Positions 24,415 to 26,719 of a stretch of DNA of 26,719 nt are shown in pieces. A program made the position numbers and the translations under genes. Origin of the DNA: Enorma phocaeensis (GTDB lineage: Bacteria; Actinomycetota; Coriobacteriia; Coriobacteriales; Coriobacteriaceae); the NCBI RefSeq assembly GCF_900186505.1, contig NZ_LT891970.1, positions 1 through 26,719 of the forward strand, in the 5' to 3' direction. A model generated the notes under the pieces. That model saw only the letters and a list, made by a program, of their open reading frames with translations, did no database searches and was not told the origin of the DNA. Each line of letters opens with the position of its first letter. The first letter of the stretch is position 1.

Positions 24415-24677
24415 CGAAATGCTTTGATCCGGGGCGGAGTTCCCGCACCTAGTCGAATGGGCGAAGGAGGCCGAAAGGCCCCTGCACTTTTGGTCTCCGC
24501 AGGTATAGGCTTGGTGCGCGGGTGTCGTGCTGACTCCGACGGCCATGCTCCGCCATCCCGCCGCGCCCCCCCAGGCTCAGCGCGACGGGTGCTCCGGGGC
24601 GTATCCGATTGTCCCGAGACGGCTATTCGGCCAGCGGCGCGTCACCCCTTTCCGCCCGCGCGCGCTCGACGCACCCG
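24222..24677. other. Gene-poor junction between the glycan island and IS256 remnant
   Basis: No convincing complete gene is present. The first ~200 nt have the moderate G+C of the island and may hold a gene remnant. From about 24428 the sequence becomes strongly GC-rich, resembling the flanking mobile DNA. A short frame from 24428 reading SGAEFPHLVEWAKEAERPLH before a stop could be another degraded coding fragment. No terminator with a T-run was seen after the GlfT2-like gene. Confidence 0.5.
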
Positions 24678-24713
24678 GGGTACCGTCAAGATTCTTGCGC
24701 ACTTTTCGACAGC
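24678..24713 (+). repeat. IS256-family terminal inverted repeat, transposase-end side
   Basis: GGGTACCGTCAAG, ATTCTTGCGCACTTTT and CGACAGC read inward on the plus strand match the end at 876-909 read inward on the minus strand. It lies 25 nt beyond the stop of the transposase fragment at 24739, as expected for the right end of an IS256-type element. It marks the inner border of the right-hand IS256 remnant. Confidence 0.8.
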
Positions 24714-24738
24714 CCCCTAGGCCCGCCCTCCGATGCGG

Positions 24739-25020
24739 CTACCCCTCCAGCAGAGTCACGTCTAGGTAGCGACGGGAGCCCCACTCGCTCTCGGCCACGT
24801 ACTTGAGCCTGGCGGTGACGAGCATGAGCGCGGACCTCCCGTCGGGGAAGGTGCCGACCGCGCGGGTGCGCCTGCGTATCTCCCCGTTCAGGCGCTCGAT
24901 GGCGTTGTTGGTGCGTATGCGCCTCCAGTGCTCGCGCGGGAACCTCGTGTAGGTCAGGGTCTCCGCGTATCCGTCGCGCACGGCCTTGGCCGCCTCCTTG
25001 AGCTTGGATTCCTTGAGCTC
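24739..25020 (-). pseudogene. IS256-family transposase, C-terminal fragment
   Basis: About 93 codons of the C-terminus of an IS256-type transposase: ELKESKLKEAAKAVRDGYAE, FPREHWRRIRTNNAIERLNG with the catalytic Glu, RTRAVGTFPDGRSALML and the usual ending SRRYLDV.LLEG before the stop. Homology begins abruptly at 25020, where IS3-family sequence starts. The rest of the gene could lie beyond the right edge of the window if the IS3 element inserted into it. It is on the same strand as the N-terminal fragment at 119-691, but the order is reversed relative to one intact gene, so two copies, or a rearranged one, are involved. Confidence 0.92.
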
Positions 25021-25049
25021 TGTGTTTAGTCAAGTAGTTTTGAGCAGAA

Positions 25050-25076
25050 GGGACTGCGGTGGGAATCCTGGACCAA
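25050..25076 (+). repeat. IS3 element left inverted repeat
   Basis: Begins GGGACTGCGGTGGGAATC. It is the exact reverse complement of 26693-26719 over all 27 bases, allowing the transposase to recognise both ends. The match may extend outward to about 25021. Confidence 0.95.
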
Positions 25077-25098
25077 GGCGGGACAGGAGGAGAACCGC

Positions 25099-26685
25099 AT
25101 GTACAGCCAGGGGCAGAGGAAGCGCGCGATAGAGACCTTCATCAAATTCGACCATAGCTACGCCGACACCGTCGCAGAGTTAGGATATCCGACGAGAGCC
25201 TGCCTGCGTAACTGGTGGAACGAGTACAAGAAAACCGGTGAGGTGCCCGAGAGCAAGTTCGCCACCGATCCGAGGTACACCGCAGAGATGAAGCAGCGCG
25301 CCGTCGAGCACTACCTCGAGCATGGAAAGAGCCTGGTGAGGACGATGAGGGCGCTGGGATATCCCAAGAGCCGCGAGGTGCTCGGCGACTGGATCGACGA
25401 GATAGCGCCCGGGCAGCGCAAGTATAGGGGCCCGAACCCAAAGACGCCGCCGATTCCAATCGAGAAGAAGGTGCAGGTGGTGGCGGAGCTGGAGGCGAGG
25501 ACTGGGCCCGCCGCGGTGATAGCCGAGCGTCACGGCGTGTCGAGGACCGCACCCTACTTCTGGCGCAGGGAGATGATGGGCGATAATAACGGGGGACCCG
25601 AGAAGAAGGGAGAACCCGTGAGCAAGGAGTTCGACGACCTGCCCGATGACATCGAGCAGCTTCAAGATATGCTGCGAGAGGCGAAGATGCAGCTCAGAAA
25701 GGTGCAGCTTGAGCTCGACGTACGCCAGGCGACCCTCGAGATGGTAAAAAAAGACCCGGGCGCCGACCCGGACCGCCTGGCCAACGCGGAGAAGGCGGCG
25801 ATGGTGACGGCGCTGAGGACCAAGTATAAGCTCTGCGAGCTGCTCCCCGTGGTGGGCATGGCCAAGAGCAGCTACGAGTACGCGAGGAACGTGCAGCTCA
25901 AAGGCGAGACCGAGGAACACGCGTCCGCCAGGGAGGCGGTAATAGCGGCGTTCGAATCCAGCGGCGGCACCTACGGCTACAGGCGCATCGTCGCCGAGGT
26001 CAACGCCGGGTCTGGATCTGAGAGCCGAGTCGGCGAGTGGACCGTGCGTGCCATTATGGCCGAGGAGAACCTGGTCGCATGCGCCGCCAAGAAGAAGCGG
26101 CGCTACAGCTCCTACGAGGGCGAGACGTCCGCAGCGCCTCCGAACCTACTGCTAGACGAGCGGGGAAAGCACCACTTCCGCGCCGACAGCCCGAACGAGA
26201 CATGGATCACGGAAGTCACCGAGTTCCGCATCCCCGCCGGCAAGGCCTATCTCTCGCCAATCGTCGACTGTTTCGACGGAATGCCGCTGAGCTGGTCGAT
26301 CTCCACGTCTCCCGATGCCGAGATGGCGAACTCCTCGCTGCTCGGAGCGTGTGAGTGGCTCGACGAGGGCGACCACCCGGCCGTGCATTCGGATAGAGGC
26401 GGTCATTATCGCTGGCCAGGCTGGATAAAGATATGCGAAGAGAACGGCCTGGTCAGATCGATGTCGAGGAAGGGCTGCAGCCCCGACAACGCGAGGTGCG
26501 AGGGCTTCTTCGGAAGGCTCAAGGTGGAATTATTTTACGGACGCGACTGGGATGGGGTTACAATCGAGGAGTTCATCACCATGCTCGACGCGTATCTGAG
26601 ATGGTATCGTGACATCAGGATCAAGAGCGACCTGGATTACAAGAGCCCCATGCAGTACCGAAGGGATTTGGGACTAGTCGCATAG
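25099..26685 (+). CDS. IS3-family transposase, single-frame OrfAB-type
   Basis: A 528-residue protein. Residues ~5-45, ~58-100 and ~112-155 are three helix-turn-helix-like units (HSYADTVAELGYPTRACLRN; KSLVRTMRALGYPKS; GPAAVIAERHGVSRTAPYFW). Residues ~175-215 (DIEQLQDMLREAKMQLRKVQ) form a coiled coil as in OrfA. Residues ~275-525 are the OrfB-like part: GTYGYRRI, then the integrase core. HSDRGGHYRW gives Asp432 and SPDNARCEGFFGRL gives Glu468, with the typical 35-residue spacing, but the first acidic position reads ITEVT (Glu372) instead of the usual TDIT/TDVT Asp. OrfA and OrfB are fused in one frame, with an A7 run (25746-25752) at the joint. AGGAGGAG precedes the ATG. Confidence 0.93.
   Translation: MYSQGQRKRAIETFIKFDHSYADTVAELGYPTRACLRNWWNEYKKTGEVPESKFATDPRYTAEMKQRAVEHYLEHGKSLVRTMRALGYPKSREVLGDWIDEIAPGQRKYRGPNPKTPPIPIEKKVQVVAELEARTGPAAVIAERHGVSRTAPYFWRREMMGDNNGGPEKKGEPVSKEFDDLPDDIEQLQDMLREAKMQLRKVQLELDVRQATLEMVKKDPGADPDRLANAEKAAMVTALRTKYKLCELLPVVGMAKSSYEYARNVQLKGETEEHASAREAVIAAFESSGGTYGYRRIVAEVNAGSGSESRVGEWTVRAIMAEENLVACAAKKKRRYSSYEGETSAAPPNLLLDERGKHHFRADSPNETWITEVTEFRIPAGKAYLSPIVDCFDGMPLSWSISTSPDAEMANSSLLGACEWLDEGDHPAVHSDRGGHYRWPGWIKICEENGLVRSMSRKGCSPDNARCEGFFGRLKVELFYGRDWDGVTIEEFITMLDAYLRWYRDIRIKSDLDYKSPMQYRRDLGLVA
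25746..25771 (+). promoter_or_regulatory. Candidate -1 ribosomal frameshift site in the IS3 transposase
   Basis: A7 at 25746-25752 is read in frame as GTA AAA AAA, giving the slippery pattern A-AAA-AAA. Four bases later CCGGG (25756-25760) can pair with CCCGG (25767-25771). A -1 slip would read 25 more codons and stop at the TAA at 25827-25829, producing a ~243-residue OrfA-like protein with the helix-turn-helix and coiled-coil parts only. Whether slippage occurs is not shown by sequence alone. Confidence 0.5.
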
Positions 26686-26692
26686 GATGGAT

Positions 26693-26719
26693 TTGGTCCA
26701 GGATTCCCACCGCAGTCCC
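26693..26719 (-). repeat. IS3 element right inverted repeat
   Basis: Ends GATTCCCACCGCAGTCCC at the last base of the window and is the exact reverse complement of 25050-25076. It starts 7 nt after the transposase stop codon. The outer ~29 nt of the element, the target duplication and any continuing IS256 sequence are outside the window. Confidence 0.95.

Larger units (their letters stand above)
25021..26719 (+). mobile_element. IS3-family element (IS150-like), right tip probably just outside the window
   Basis: One transposase gene is flanked by a perfect 27-bp inverted repeat (25050-25076 and 26693-26719). IS256 homology stops at 25020 and the next bases are TG, the usual first bases of IS3-family elements. 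The true left tip is therefore probably 25021, and the right tip should fall about 29 nt beyond the window end. The element appears inserted within the IS256 transposase. It shares the high G+C of the IS256 pieces and not that of the glycan genes. Confidence 0.85.

Noticed and set aside
24244..24546. Minus-strand 100-residue frame
   Set aside because: It crosses the composition step, has no ribosome-binding site, and competes with an equally open plus-strand frame. No family recognised.
24424..24806. Several overlapping plus-strand open frames rich in Pro, Arg and Ala
   Set aside because: Typical chance frames in GC-rich non-coding and IS-end sequence, without ribosome-binding sites or recognisable motifs.

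Overview
The window is a low-to-moderate G+C surface-glycan biosynthesis island of about 23 kb (roughly 1.1-24.2 kb) bracketed by high-G+C insertion-sequence debris. The organism is most likely a high-G+C actinobacterium of the Coriobacteriia type (Collinsella/Olsenella/Eggerthella relatives). This is inferred from a GlfT2-like galactofuranosyltransferase, a DUF6541 GT-C protein, a secreted ricin-repeat protein with an L,D-transpeptidase-like tail, and GC-rich IS256 and IS3 elements. No rRNA, tRNA, CRISPR array or replication gene is visible, and the taxonomic guess rests on gene content only.

Layout. Positions 1-909: the N-terminal part of an IS256-family transposase (minus strand) plus its end sequence, which is tandemly duplicated. 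1103-3649 (minus): a YfhO-type GT-C membrane protein. 3750-9433 (plus): a tight operon of a WecE-type sugar aminotransferase, an ATP-grasp ligase, an ArnC/GtrB-like polyprenyl-phosphate glycosyltransferase, a sugar-transfer-associated ATP-grasp protein and a third ATP-grasp ligase. 9420-10496 (minus): a divergent PLP-fold protein whose 3' end overlaps the operon's end. 10557-17946 (plus): RmlC epimerase, two EmrE-like small membrane proteins, a Wzx-type flippase, a VioA-type sugar aminotransferase, a GT2, and a secreted 12-repeat ricin-type protein with an L,D-transpeptidase-like C-terminus, closed by a strong terminator. 18033-18950 (plus): another GT2. 18924-22138 (minus): a DUF6541 GT-C protein, a DPM1-like GT2 and a DUF2304 protein. 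22350-24221 (plus): a GlfT2-like galactofuranosyltransferase. 24678-25020: the C-terminal part of an IS256 transposase with its other end sequence. 25021-26719: an IS3-family element whose right inverted repeat runs to the last base.

How the genes may work together. The two aminotransferases should act on dTDP-4-keto-6-deoxyglucose, giving dTDP-Fuc4N (WecE type) and dTDP-Qui4N (VioA type). The locus has no N-acetyl- or N-formyltransferase for these amines but has three ATP-grasp proteins, so ATP-dependent amide formation, for example an aminoacyl group on the 4-amine, is an attractive but untested idea. The ArnC-like transferase, the EmrE-like pair and the YfhO-type protein form a set resembling the Arn lipid-A modification pathway: load a sugar on undecaprenyl phosphate, flip it, transfer it outside the cell. 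A second, DPM1/DUF2304/DUF6541 set looks like a parallel module. Wzx, three further GT2-type enzymes (including GlfT2) and RmlC suggest that a repeat-unit polymer is built here. The initiating transferase, a Wzy polymerase, RmlA/B/D and UDP-galactopyranose mutase are not seen and would have to lie elsewhere.

The most interesting points are the Arn-like module with ATP-grasp enzymes, the lectin/transpeptidase fusion, the placement of the two IS256 remnants around the island, and the IS3 transposase, which has Glu for the first catalytic Asp and an in-frame -1 slippery site that would yield a truncated product.
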